64,000 bases of DNA. It comes from Leptolyngbya sp. PCC 7375. Its GTDB lineage: Bacteria; Cyanobacteriota; Cyanobacteriia; Phormidesmidales; Phormidesmidaceae. Made by a program: the position numbers and the translations under genes. Shown one piece after another: positions 44,109-52,861 of the stretch. Within the stretch, counting starts at the first letter, position 1. Each line of letters starts with the position of its first letter. The DNA is taken from the NCBI RefSeq assembly GCF_000316115.1, contig NZ_JH993797.1, positions 6,173,961 through 6,237,960 on the forward strand, read 5' to 3'. Below the pieces are notes generated by a model. That model had not been told where the DNA came from, made no database searches, and saw only the letters and a list, made by a program, of their open reading frames with translations.

Positions 44109-44458
44109 GGCAAAAAAGAATAAATCAAGTGGTGTCGTCGGAACATAAGTTAGGCGCTTAGGTCTTAATATTAAAGCGATACTAACGAATGATATATCGC
44201 GTTGTCCCCATACATGAGAGTAGATATTATTTCGGAATCTAAGCAGGAGCAATGGGAAGATAAATCTTCAAATGCGGTAGACTAGTCTCTATAAAGTTCG
44301 TATGTCACCTCTCGATCGCCTCCTTTGTTTAATCGCAACAAAAACGATAGTCTTACTAATCAAGAAATAGGTATAACGTACTAATTATTTTCTCTGGCCA
44401 TAAGGAGCTATCCGTAAAGTTCCTGACATTTTTCTACGTTGGCATGTCCGTATGGCCA
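44109..44458. other. Intergenic region, no gene seen
   Basis: About 350 bp between the HpsJ-like gene's start and the 3' end of the lasso cluster. An 8-bp inverted pair TGGCCATA / TATGGCCA spans 44395-44458 beside the nucleotidyltransferase stop; it may be a weak terminator or chance. No other structure was recognised. Confidence 0.4.
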
Positions 44459-45667
44459 TTATTTGCTAAGTTGCATCACCCGGAAAGGTCGCAACAAATA
44501 ATATATAAAAAATAAAGATTTAGGCAGCGATACTGTAGCGATATCTGCAAGAGTAGGCTGCATAAGCGTTAGGATAAATTTAATACGATTTTTCCACTGG
44601 CTCATAAGTCGCAGTTGATATGCAGCGTTGAGAAGATCCAACTTTGACTTAGAATTTATATTACTCTTTAGTATTATTTGTTGTTGTAATGCCTCAGCAA
44701 GTTTTTGAATAAAGGCACAATTCTGCAACTGCTGTTCAATCTGGTCGGGCAAAGTGAACCCATATAGTTGACGAATCAAACACAGTCCCAATAAAAGCCT
44801 AGGAAACACATCCATCTGCTTTGATAGTTTCACTAGCTTATCCCAATCTAAATCAGGTTGGTTCTTGATCAAGATTGCAACATCAAAAAGCTTCCCTAGA
44901 TGATTCCAGCAATCTTCAACACCTTGTGCGCATAACACAAGTATCTGAACCTCTGGTGTCAAACCTAAGACTTGATGTCCTCCGATTTTAACCTGCTGAG
45001 TGTGCTCCCAAATCCATTGAGTGTTAAATAATGGAGAGAATTGCTTAGATAAAACTCCTTGATGAATATCAAGGAAAATACGATTTTTGACATTCACTAA
45101 ACTATACTCTTTTTGTGAATTGAAATATAGTTCTTGGTCTTGAAAGCTAAGTTTAGCCAAACACTCTCTTTCTTCTTTAGCCATCAACAAATCACACGTA
45201 TAACCATGATTTTTGGCAATATCTCTAAGTTTAAAAAAATCATGGGAATGTACTAGTAAATCTAGATCATAGAAGGTGCGCAATGATAAATCGCCATAGG
45301 CAACCATTGCGGTCATTGGCCCCTTAAATGTAATTGCATCAATTTGATGCTTTTTTAGGATATCTAAAAATCTAATGAGCTCTTGTAATAGAAAAAAGTT
45401 ACGTTTAATATTTTTAAAATGTAGTTGATGTAACTTTGGAAGGACAAAATCTGGCAGTTCCTGTGGGGATACTAGAGTAAGAGTCTTATGGAGTATGGGC
45501 AATACCCTATGAACCTGCGCCATTTTAATGACTTCATCCCAGTTTAAGCTGGTTTGTTGGATTAGCTGGTTAATCTTGCACGGGTCATCGATATTTAGAT
45601 ATACTCTGGCGCATTTTAGTAGAAATGAGATTTCTGGATTTAGCTCAGTTATTCTTAAAGTACTCAC
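44459..45667 (-). CDS. Lasso-cluster nucleotidyltransferase family protein (N)
   Basis: 402 residues. IDAITFKGPMTAMVAYGDLSLRTFYDLDLLVH places a nucleotidyltransferase core in the first half: KGP with a following DLDLLV that supplies the metal-binding aspartates. This matches the uncharacterised nucleotidyltransferase family frequent in lasso and other RiPP clusters. In some Bacillales clusters such a protein works after a kinase on the lasso C-terminus, as I recall for pseudomycoidin; its role here is inferred. It is the last gene of the cluster, 44 bp after the exporter. Confidence 0.8.
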   Translation of the reverse strand: MSTLRITELNPEISFLLKCARVYLNIDDPCKINQLIQQTSLNWDEVIKMAQVHRVLPILHKTLTLVSPQELPDFVLPKLHQLHFKNIKRNFFLLQELIRFLDILKKHQIDAITFKGPMTAMVAYGDLSLRTFYDLDLLVHSHDFFKLRDIAKNHGYTCDLLMAKEERECLAKLSFQDQELYFNSQKEYSLVNVKNRIFLDIHQGVLSKQFSPLFNTQWIWEHTQQVKIGGHQVLGLTPEVQILVLCAQGVEDCWNHLGKLFDVAILIKNQPDLDWDKLVKLSKQMDVFPRLLLGLCLIRQLYGFTLPDQIEQQLQNCAFIQKLAEALQQQIILKSNINSKSKLDLLNAAYQLRLMSQWKNRIKFILTLMQPTLADIATVSLPKSLFFIYYLLRPFRVMQLSK

Positions 45668-45711
45668 AGCTCTAAAGTAGTTAATTGAAAATTAAATAAT
45701 AGATACTACCT

Positions 45712-47529
45712 CTACCAATAGTTTTTAGCTTGAATTTCAAATAAATGGGCGTAATTCCCCTGTTTCTCCATTAATTCTTGATGTGTACCGTTTTCTATGA
45801 GTTTGCCGTTGTCCATGACATAAATACGATCAGCCATTTTGACTGTAGACAAACGATGGGTAATTAAAATTGCTGACTGGTCTTGAATTAACTCACGAAA
45901 CCTACTAAAAAGTTCGTACTCAGCCTTGGGGTCCATGGCACTGGTGGGTTCATCTAGAACAATCACCTGAGACTGACGTAAGAAAGCTCTTGCTAAGGCA
46001 ACCTTCTGCCACTGACCAATACTAAGTTCTTCTCCACCCTGGAATAATTTGCCTAGCATAGTGTCATACCCATGGGGTAACTGGGTAATGACCTCATGGG
46101 CTCCTGCATGTTTAGCGGCTTCGATAATAGGTTGATCGTCCAGCGGCAGCTGAACATTACCTAACCAAATATTGTCTTGGGCTGAAAGATTATATTTAGC
46201 GTAGTCTTGAAAAATAACGCTAATCTGTTGTCGCAAATGGGGAACATCGAGATCTCGCAGATCGATGCCATTCAGTGTGATTCGTCCTTCAGTCGGATCG
46301 TACAGGCGACATAATAATTTAATCAGTGTTGTCTTACCTGAACCGTTTTCTCCCACCAGAGCAACGGTTTCTCCAGGTTTGATATTGAAAGATATATCTT
46401 GAAGTGCTTGTCGAGACGTTCCTTCATACTGGAAATTAACGTTCTCAAACGTAATGCCCTGCGCTTTTACAGGGGGGCAGAATTTGGGCTGTGCTGGTGT
46501 CACAATCTGGGACTTTAAATCTAGAAATTCATAGAGATTTGCTAGAAATAGATTGTCTTCATGCAGGCCAGAGAGTCCAGCAATAAATGATTTGAGCCCC
46601 TTTTGACCTCGCTGTAATGCCTGATGGTAAAGTACAAGATCCCCGAGCTTTAATATGCCCTGAAATGTTTGATAGAGGATAAAGGCATAAATTGCACCAA
46701 CCATCACCCCCGCTATTATATTGGCAGCTAAAAACGAGAGTGAACGCCATGTCATCAGTTTGAGCTTGGCGTGGTAAATTTGCGATCGCAGCCGATTAAA
46801 CCGCTGACTAAATAGTTCACCTAAGCCAAACAATCGAATTTCTTTGGCAAACTGATCCCCTATCAACAACCAGGAAAGATACGCTGATTTCCGTTCAATA
46901 GGGGTCCAGGTACGCTGCCAAGCATATAACCTACGCGTATAGTGTAGCCGAACCAATACAGTTGGAATAATTGCAACTAATAAGGCGCTAGTGATACCCC
47001 AATGGAGGGTTAATAACAAACCCACCATGGCAACCAATAAAATACCGTTTTGGCCAACCAGCGCCAGCCGCTTTAAAATCTGATTAGGGCGATAAGTTGC
47101 TTCTTGCTGAGCCCGCTGTAATGTGTCGTGATAACGCGGATTCTCATAATAGCTAAGATCAATCTCAATGGACTTAGCATGCAAAATACCCCGCATGTAG
47201 TCAGAGACCTTTTGAGATTGTGACGACGTGACTAGCTCTGAGAGTGAAGTTGCTATCATGCCAGTCAACAGGACTACCGCTAGCCCGATAAATAGCAATT
47301 TATTTTGACTAAAAAACTGTGGTGATGTGGTCAACTCAGATTGAGTCGTCACGACATCAACTAACAGCTTGATTAGATAAATCTGTAGTAATGGCTGTAG
47401 CCCCTGAATCACCAATAAGCTAAGTTTAGCCATGGTCCAACCAGGGCTACTACGCCAAACCAGGCGCAAAGCTGGCATCAATCGCTGGGTTTTCTTAAAA
47501 AATGCCGCTAATGGCTTAGCAAATTGCAC
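45712..47529 (-). CDS. Lasso peptide ABC exporter (D)
   Basis: 605 residues: an ABC transmembrane domain (about 20-330) fused to an ATPase domain. Motifs: Walker A GENGSGKTTLIKLLC, Q-loop ISVIFQDYAKYNLS, signature LSIGQWQKVALARAFLR with LSIGQ in place of LSGGQ (usual for this exporter class), Walker B VIVLDEPTSAMDP and ILITHRLST. Predicted to export the mature peptide and confer self-protection. No N-terminal C39 peptidase domain is present, in keeping with separate leader removal by B2. It lies 20 bp after the kinase gene. Confidence 0.88.
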   Translation of the reverse strand: MQFAKPLAAFFKKTQRLMPALRLVWRSSPGWTMAKLSLLVIQGLQPLLQIYLIKLLVDVVTTQSELTTSPQFFSQNKLLFIGLAVVLLTGMIATSLSELVTSSQSQKVSDYMRGILHAKSIEIDLSYYENPRYHDTLQRAQQEATYRPNQILKRLALVGQNGILLVAMVGLLLTLHWGITSALLVAIIPTVLVRLHYTRRLYAWQRTWTPIERKSAYLSWLLIGDQFAKEIRLFGLGELFSQRFNRLRSQIYHAKLKLMTWRSLSFLAANIIAGVMVGAIYAFILYQTFQGILKLGDLVLYHQALQRGQKGLKSFIAGLSGLHEDNLFLANLYEFLDLKSQIVTPAQPKFCPPVKAQGITFENVNFQYEGTSRQALQDISFNIKPGETVALVGENGSGKTTLIKLLCRLYDPTEGRITLNGIDLRDLDVPHLRQQISVIFQDYAKYNLSAQDNIWLGNVQLPLDDQPIIEAAKHAGAHEVITQLPHGYDTMLGKLFQGGEELSIGQWQKVALARAFLRQSQVIVLDEPTSAMDPKAEYELFSRFRELIQDQSAILITHRLSTVKMADRIYVMDNGKLIENGTHQELMEKQGNYAHLFEIQAKNYW

Positions 47530-47549
47530 GGTAGGTTAACCCCTAGTGG

Positions 47550-48428
47550 TTAAATAGATGGTTCTTGCACATGTTCCTCTACCATTCGCACTAAATCCGG
47601 CAATTCTTCTAAACCAGGTTTCCGAGTAAACCGGTAGTATGACACTTGTTTAAGCAATTGGGTACATTGTTGAAAATGAGCCTTTAAGGACTGATTATCC
47701 CGCAGCACATCCATAGCACGGGTATGGCTCACCAAATATGCAAATGCATCCTTGAAACTTAGGGGAGTGATACTGTGGCTATCGCCTTTGGATAACAGAT
47801 AAATACTTTGTAATGGAAGTTGCTCTTGTTGAAATCCCGTTTGCAAGTGATAGGCCCGTTTAGAAGAGTGGGCGTAGAGAAACTCTAAGTTAGCCGGATC
47901 TTTACCTAATGCGCTGGCAGCTTGCGGAGTAAGCTTACATTGAGGAAACGATGGAACCACTATAGGATTCTCCATATCCTCTAAACTAATCGCCAAGACA
48001 TCGTCGGTAATCACACTGTGGCCATGGGTATGCAGTGCTGCAGCCAGAGTGGATTTTCCCCACCCAGAATGTCCTAAAAAAGCGACTACTTTACCTTGTA
48101 CTGCAACGCTGCTTGCATGTAGAACTAGAAACCCGCGCTGTCTTAGAATAACCGACATGCAGCCCCCTAAAACATTGGGGTCAATCATCTCATGGGTAAC
48201 TCCCTCAAACGGAGTGATAGTAATAAATTTTCCATCTGAGATTCGACATTTTCCTATCCCTGCTAGCCGACCCCAAATATCCTGTGCTGGATTGATCAAG
48301 TCAGGATCAGGATGTTCTTTAGAATCTTTTAAACGGATAATGACATCTGGCTCACCGTTAGCACTAGGCAGTCCCGACAGCGGAATTTCTGAGTGGAGAC
48401 ACAGCTGATAAGCAGAATAACAGTACAT
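47550..48428 (-). CDS. HprK-like kinase of the lasso cluster (K)
   Basis: 292 residues. LVLHASSVAVQGKVVAFLGHSGWGKSTLAAAL contains the HPr-kinase-type P-loop (119-127), and GHSVITDDVLAI the acidic DD pair. Homologues in lasso clusters such as the paeninodin one phosphorylate the precursor's C-terminal serine. The precursor here ends in Gly-Ala-Ile, so another residue or another target must be involved if it acts on the peptide. It lies 542 bp downstream of the precursor gene, separated by hairpins and a divergent small frame, and is followed directly by the exporter. Confidence 0.85.
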   Translation of the reverse strand: MYCYSAYQLCLHSEIPLSGLPSANGEPDVIIRLKDSKEHPDPDLINPAQDIWGRLAGIGKCRISDGKFITITPFEGVTHEMIDPNVLGGCMSVILRQRGFLVLHASSVAVQGKVVAFLGHSGWGKSTLAAALHTHGHSVITDDVLAISLEDMENPIVVPSFPQCKLTPQAASALGKDPANLEFLYAHSSKRAYHLQTGFQQEQLPLQSIYLLSKGDSHSITPLSFKDAFAYLVSHTRAMDVLRDNQSLKAHFQQCTQLLKQVSYYRFTRKPGLEELPDLVRMVEEHVQEPSI

Positions 48429-48593
48429 GATTTAGCAAAAATACGTCTATTTAGACGTGAGATACAGTTTTGCAACAAAGTGCCAGAAAAATATGATTAA
48501 GAATATCGCGATTGCTGATTTAGGAGATGAATCAATCTAGAGCTATTGCTATTTGGCGATATCTCACAACTAAAATCATCCCGAGGATCAGCA

Positions 48594-48785
48594 ATGCCAG
48601 AATATTTTCTATTACAGATTAACGAGATACCTATTCACTATGTTGGCATCTACCAAAGTATGATGGAGAAGGGGGATCTAATAAGAATACATTTCGAATC
48701 TATTCAACAAATCGCTAAGGTTATAGGAGATAATCTTCCATCGACCTTTAACAAATATGAACAGCAAGAAATTTTCGCCTACTAG
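48594..48785 (+). CDS. Hypothetical small protein, divergent within the lasso cluster
   Basis: 63 residues from the ATG at 48594, preceded by GAGGA at about 8 bases. A TTG at 48546 would extend it. The sequence (MPEYFLLQINEIPIHYVGIY..) has no recognised domain. It lies on the strand opposite to the cluster genes and is followed 22 bp after its stop by a perfect 10-bp hairpin, which speaks mildly for a real transcript. It could equally be chance. Confidence 0.35.
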   Translation: MPEYFLLQINEIPIHYVGIYQSMMEKGDLIRIHFESIQQIAKVIGDNLPSTFNKYEQQEIFAY

Positions 48786-48807
48786 ATCCTCCCAACAATT
48801 AGTCAGA

Positions 48808-48832
48808 AAGCTTAGCCTTTGAGGCTAAGCTT
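48808..48832. terminator. Perfect hairpin between precursor and kinase genes
   Basis: The arms aagcttagcc (48808-48817) and ggctaagctt (48823-48832) with a 5-nt loop. It may end the small plus-strand frame at 48785 and act on the minus strand as a processing or attenuation site that keeps precursor mRNA above downstream genes. Confidence 0.6.
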
Positions 48833-48946
48833 CGATGGAGATCTCCGAATCTATAGATTCAAAATCATCAATAGCTAATAGCTAACCATCCAGACCAATC
48901 AAATTGAAGAAGACTATGACCTCTTCAACAGCGATGTCCTATGTTG

Positions 48947-48966
48947 GTTAGCTTTTGTAAGCTAAC
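48947..48966 (-). terminator. Stem-loop directly after the lasso precursor stop
   Basis: The arms gttagctt and aagctaac (8 bp, 4-nt loop) start 4 bases past the precursor's stop codon. A further 7-bp stem (attgaaga.. type) follows at about 48904-48928. There is no U tract, so it more likely stabilises the 3' end of the precursor transcript than terminates it. Confidence 0.5.
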
Positions 48967-48970
48967 GCGA

Positions 48971-49165
48971 TTAGATGGCACCTTCAACATCGATCTCGAT
49001 ATCTATAGAGCCCTGGCCGTCAGCCGTAATTGGATCAGGCTGCTCACCAGGTAGGTTAGATAGGATGAAGACATCCGCAAGATTGATAGAGCCATTAGCT
49101 TTAGTTAGTTTTTCTACACTACCGTAAGCTGTCAGGCTAGGCTGAGTATATGTTTTCTTAGTCAT
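48971..49165 (-). CDS. Lasso RiPP precursor peptide (A)
   Basis: 64 residues from the ATG at 49165, which has AGAGGT 8 bases upstream; extension of the frame to 49282 uses TTG and lacks support. The leader shows the lasso recognition motif Y6-x2-P9-x-L11-x3-G15 (KTYTQPSLTAYGSVEKLTK), read by the B1 protein. Taking Thr21 as the conserved penultimate leader residue, the core begins at Ala23 with Asp31 at position 9, allowing an Ala1-Asp9 macrolactam. The remaining follower is very long (core 42 residues), and ends in the acidic SIDIEIDVEGAI. An alternative cut after Thr47-Ala48 gives a 16-residue core with Asp7/Glu9. Product unknown. Confidence 0.85.
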   Translation of the reverse strand: MTKKTYTQPSLTAYGSVEKLTKANGSINLADVFILSNLPGEQPDPITADGQGSIDIEIDVEGAI

Positions 49166-49288
49166 TGTAAGACCTCTAATTACATTAGTTGAGTTAACAG
49201 TTGGTGATACCCCCTGGTTTGGACTTACAGTCAGGGATATATTTCCTAACCCGCCAAGATTAAGGTTTGTCTTGACAACCAAATGTCT

Positions 49289-51307
49289 CTACATACGCTG
49301 AAACCAAAGCGCCAGAACTGTTGCTCGCCACACCATAAAACAGTCCTGAGTGGTTGAACTTACTTTTTTCTTTGATTCAGGATACTGCTTGATTCGATGC
49401 CAAGCATTCTCCCAATCGTCAAGATTAACGTATCTAAGTACAGAGTGACTGTACTTATTAAGTACTTGCTCAAATAATGGGCGATTAATATTAAGTAACC
49501 CATTTACAAAATTAGCGGTCATATTAGCTTTATCACCCCGCCATTGGACTGCTGGGGGTAATATATTATTCAGGCCTTGACGCATAATCATCCGCCCAAA
49601 TCCTCTCCTGAATTTTTGGTCAGATGGAACAGCTAGACAGAATTCAACTAACCGACGATCTAAAAATGGGTGGCGCGCCTCTAATCCAAAGGCGGCTGCA
49701 CAACGATCCACTGCCTCAAGGTTCACAGCCATTACACCTCCTGTCATTGACTGCCAGTGCTCCTGCCGCACCGTTCCTGGAGAAACCGGTTTAGGAGTGT
49801 ATCTCCGAACTCGTTCCTTTAGATGAATCTGTTCTGCAAAATCAGCGTTTACTATTTCTCTTGCCTTACCTAAATTATCGGCTGACTTCTTTGGCGTTCG
49901 ATCAAGTTTGTGTAAAACTTTGTTGAAAATTGGCTTAATACCTTGTCGAATTAGTAAACTACGCCGTGAGTATTGAAAGCGATGGTGAATGTAATTAACC
50001 GCTTTAAGAAAGCCGAACCACTGTCCTTGCGTACTTAGCTGCCTCAAAGCTGGCAACCCATAATACGTCAGCATGTAGTTAACAGAAAATTTATAATTTT
50101 TGCTGGCAACTTCTATAGCCTCTGCAAATTCTGACCATTTTTGCTGCAATGCTAACTCTCGTAACCGATCTAGGCCATGGGATACGACGGAATCTCCGTC
50201 AAAGCCGTCAAAAACGATGCGTACATCTTCTTCATGGGCCGCTTGATTTAAGCGCCAGGGATAATGATGACTAGGACCTAAGATTGGCTCATCTTCATAG
50301 TTCCAAATCTGCTCCACATCCGTTAAAGGGCCAAATGCATCGGCATGAATGTAGTGGGGGGTATAGCCACCCTGTTTTAGGACTTCATCAATATAGGAAC
50401 GTTCATCACATTCTTTGACTGTGTCAAAAATGTTTGAAAACGTATGCAGTGTTTCTCCTGTTGTTTCACTCAGGATTTTACGGGCGACACAGCTAACAGA
50501 AGAAGAGTCTAAACCACCACTGAGATGGGAACCAACTGAGAAAGCACTTCTTAGGCGACACCTGACCGCTTCAATAAAAATCTCACGGAAAGCTTCTGCA
50601 TAGGCATCATCTGAGTCTAGTTTTAACTCATAGTTTGAATTGAGTTGCCAATAGGTCTCAACTCTAATGCCTGAAGCGTCTGCCCATAGTCTAGAGGCAG
50701 GGGGCAACCGAACAATATCCTCAAAGGTAGTAACTACCTTATCCTCGAACATCAGGGCTAGATAGTCGGCAATACGCACCTCATTAATTTGTTGAGGAAT
50801 CCAGTCCAGGCAAAGCAATCCTTTAATCTCTGATGCAAATGCAAACGTGTTGCTTTCTTGATGAAAATAATAAAATGGCTTCACACCTAAATGGTCGCGG
50901 GCACAGAATAGCTGCTGCTTTTGTCCGTCCCAAATGCCAAAAGCAAAATCCCCTAGTAAATGTTCAGGGCACTCACTTCCCCATTTTTCATAGGCTGCCA
51001 AGATAAACTCACTATCAGTTACCTTTTCTAAAGGTCGATCGGGTAAGTTCAAAACCTGGGCTAGTTCATCTCGGTTATCAATGCGAGCATCTGCAGTGAT
51101 AGTCAAATCACCCTTAACTAAAGGTAGCTGTTCATGGAGCGATTCTGGTGTTGTCCACAGCATACGATGCCCCATACCTATGGCTTCCTGACACCAGACA
51201 TCTGTACCGTCAGGGCCACGATGCATCAAGACATCTACCATCTGATGCAGATCACTGGATTCCACTAGACGTTGATCGAGATGGTAAATCCCTACAATGC
51301 CACTCAT
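49289..51307 (-). CDS. Lasso peptide macrolactam synthetase (C, asparagine-synthetase-like)
   Basis: 672 residues in two domains. The N-terminal glutaminase-like domain begins MSGIVGIYHL, with Ser2 where glutamine-hydrolysing enzymes have Cys2, so ammonia release is not expected. RGPDGTDVW and LLGDFAFGIWD follow. The C-terminal synthetase domain has the pyrophosphate loop SGGLDSSS (263-270) and FDGFDGDSVVSHG. Lasso cyclases adenylate the Asp/Glu side chain and close the ring onto the core N-terminus. It overlaps the B2 gene by 4 bp and lies 123 bp upstream of the precursor gene. Confidence 0.9.
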   Translation of the reverse strand: MSGIVGIYHLDQRLVESSDLHQMVDVLMHRGPDGTDVWCQEAIGMGHRMLWTTPESLHEQLPLVKGDLTITADARIDNRDELAQVLNLPDRPLEKVTDSEFILAAYEKWGSECPEHLLGDFAFGIWDGQKQQLFCARDHLGVKPFYYFHQESNTFAFASEIKGLLCLDWIPQQINEVRIADYLALMFEDKVVTTFEDIVRLPPASRLWADASGIRVETYWQLNSNYELKLDSDDAYAEAFREIFIEAVRCRLRSAFSVGSHLSGGLDSSSVSCVARKILSETTGETLHTFSNIFDTVKECDERSYIDEVLKQGGYTPHYIHADAFGPLTDVEQIWNYEDEPILGPSHHYPWRLNQAAHEEDVRIVFDGFDGDSVVSHGLDRLRELALQQKWSEFAEAIEVASKNYKFSVNYMLTYYGLPALRQLSTQGQWFGFLKAVNYIHHRFQYSRRSLLIRQGIKPIFNKVLHKLDRTPKKSADNLGKAREIVNADFAEQIHLKERVRRYTPKPVSPGTVRQEHWQSMTGGVMAVNLEAVDRCAAAFGLEARHPFLDRRLVEFCLAVPSDQKFRRGFGRMIMRQGLNNILPPAVQWRGDKANMTANFVNGLLNINRPLFEQVLNKYSHSVLRYVNLDDWENAWHRIKQYPESKKKVSSTTQDCFMVWRATVLALWFQRM

Positions 51308-51750
51308 TGCTTCGCTCCTACAGCAGAAAGCGGTTTAAATTGACTCAAGTTATGTAGACCACCAACAATGACTCGTCCTTTGTATTCAATCCAAGCATGG
51401 GCGGTCAAATTACCGTTTTCACTCTTGGCAACACCAATGTGGAATTGGTGCGTATACCCGTAGCGAGTTAAGAGTAGCTGGGTTGTTAATGCCCGCACTA
51501 AACACATTGCTCCTCCTGGTGTATAGCGACTGGCAATATCAACACTCCAGACAATCTTTCCTACGGAAACAGGGGACGTCAATTTGTGGCATACCCACAC
51601 AGAAGCAAGGTGCGATATTCTTTGCCTGACCATATTGAAAGGCAACAACCACAGAGCCAATCGAATTCCATTAAGCAACAGGCATGCGTAGAGTAAAACT
51701 CGTCGCTCAACTCCTGAAAGCCTTAGGAGACTATTCAACTGTTTCATCAC
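51304..51750 (-). CDS. Lasso peptide leader peptidase (B2, transglutaminase-like)
   Basis: 148 residues. A hydrophobic N-terminal stretch (VLLYACLLLNGIRLALWLLPF) precedes the protease core with the catalytic cysteine in GGAMCLVRALTTQLLL (Cys83) and histidine in LTAHAWIEYKG (His118), the pattern of the transglutaminase-like B2 family. It removes the leader from the precursor held by B1. It overlaps B1 by 20 bp and the cyclase by 4 bp, so all three are translationally coupled. Confidence 0.92.
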   Translation of the reverse strand: MMKQLNSLLRLSGVERRVLLYACLLLNGIRLALWLLPFNMVRQRISHLASVWVCHKLTSPVSVGKIVWSVDIASRYTPGGAMCLVRALTTQLLLTRYGYTHQFHIGVAKSENGNLTAHAWIEYKGRVIVGGLHNLSQFKPLSAVGAKQ

Positions 51751-52039
51751 TTACCTCAATCAGATGGGCATGCTGCATTTCTGAGAGGATCGTATTTAGA
51801 TCGTGTTCGCAAATGTCGGGTTGTACGTCATATTCTGCCAGTAAGCGCTCAAGTATACTGGCGAATGTACACGGCTTTTGAATCAATTCCCAAACACTTG
51901 CGCCTACTTCGTTCAGGCCATAATACATGCCTGACTCTAAGTTTAGAATCACCGCTTCACCACCTAATTCAGAGGCAATTTGGTTCTGTGCAGGTGAGAT
52001 CATCGATTCTGGCGATATTTTTAATGTTTGAGAAGTCAT
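51731..52039 (-). CDS. PqqD-family RiPP recognition protein (B1)
   Basis: 102 residues: GGEAVILNLESGMYYGLNEVGASVWELIQKP is the PqqD/RRE fold, followed by helices ending in LSEMQHAHLIEVS. It binds the YxxPxLxxxG leader and presents it to B2 and the cyclase. TTGAGG lies just before the ATG, and TATATT at about 52055 could be a -10 box of the cluster promoter, since this is the first gene. A 165-bp gap separates it from the phosphoglycosyl transferase upstream. Confidence 0.92.
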   Translation of the reverse strand: MTSQTLKISPESMISPAQNQIASELGGEAVILNLESGMYYGLNEVGASVWELIQKPCTFASILERLLAEYDVQPDICEHDLNTILSEMQHAHLIEVSDETVE

Positions 52040-52204
52040 AAAAACCTCAATATAGACAAGTTGTTAACTTCGAAATAGGAAAGCGTTATATAAAGGCTGC
52101 AACTTAAACTCGCGAGAAAACGTTCATGTTTTCATGACTATTGAGCTTCATTTAGTTAGGAATGGGCACTTTTGCCTTGATTGAGCGGTCTAAAATAGTG
52201 GGTG

Positions 52205-52861
52205 TTAGTATGCTCCCTGTCTGTTAAAAACAACAGTGAACGTTTGCAAGATTAGTAGAAGATCATAAGTTATTGACCATTTTCTCTGATAATTGAGATC
52301 CATCCGCACAATTTCGTCAAAATTTTCTACATTAGAACGTCCATAAACTTGCCATTCACCCGTAATGCCGGGTTTGACATTCAATCGCTGGAGATGGTAT
52401 CTAGAGTATTGTTCGACTTCATCAAAGGTAGGCGGACGGGTGCCAACTAAGCTCATATCGCCTTTTAATACATTGAAGAACTGTGGCAGTTCGTCCAAGC
52501 TTGTTTTTCTTAAAAATTGTCCTACACGAGTGATTCTAGGATCATTCCGATTTTTGAAGATGTGTCCAGCAGCTTCATTCTTGACCAGGTGCTTCATGCT
52601 ATCTGCATTGGTCACCATCGAACGGAATTTCCAAATCTTAAACTGCCTACCCTTTAATCCACATCGTTGTTGATTATAAAAAATGGGACCAGCGGAATCT
52701 AAGCGAATTGCTAATACTATTGGCAAAAATAAGATAGAGGTAATCGTTAAACCCAGCAAAGCACCAACTATATCTATAAGGCGCTTACGTTTACTACGCA
52801 CTGAAGGATGCGTCGCAGGTGTAACTACCTGTGGGGTGGGGGAGTATGTCGAGAGTCGCAT
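52205..52861 (-). CDS. Initiating phosphoglycosyl transferase (WbaP/WcaJ C-terminal type)
   Basis: 218 residues of a monotopic phosphoglycosyl transferase. One re-entrant hydrophobic segment lies at about 30-53 (LIDIVGALLGLTITSILFLPIVLA), then RCGLKGRQFKIWKFRSM, the catalytic Asp-Glu in KTSLDELPQFFNVLKGDMSLVGTRPP and VKPGITGEWQVYGRS. It transfers a sugar-1-phosphate to undecaprenyl phosphate, the first step of repeat-unit synthesis. It most likely serves the exopolysaccharide locus at 14-43 kb, from which it is separated by the lasso cluster. Confidence 0.92.
   Translation of the reverse strand: MRLSTYSPTPQVVTPATHPSVRSKRKRLIDIVGALLGLTITSILFLPIVLAIRLDSAGPIFYNQQRCGLKGRQFKIWKFRSMVTNADSMKHLVKNEAAGHIFKNRNDPRITRVGQFLRKTSLDELPQFFNVLKGDMSLVGTRPPTFDEVEQYSRYHLQRLNVKPGITGEWQVYGRSNVENFDEIVRMDLNYQRKWSITYDLLLILQTFTVVFNRQGAY

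Noticed and set aside
44395..44458. TGGCCATA/TATGGCCA inverted pair as insertion-sequence ends
   Set aside because: Only 8 bp, no transposase remnant between them, and one end touches a stop codon; probably chance or a weak terminator.
49166..49282. N-terminal extension of the lasso precursor
   Set aside because: Starts at TTG without a ribosome-binding site, and places 39 residues before a canonical lasso leader that has its own ATG and AGAGGT.
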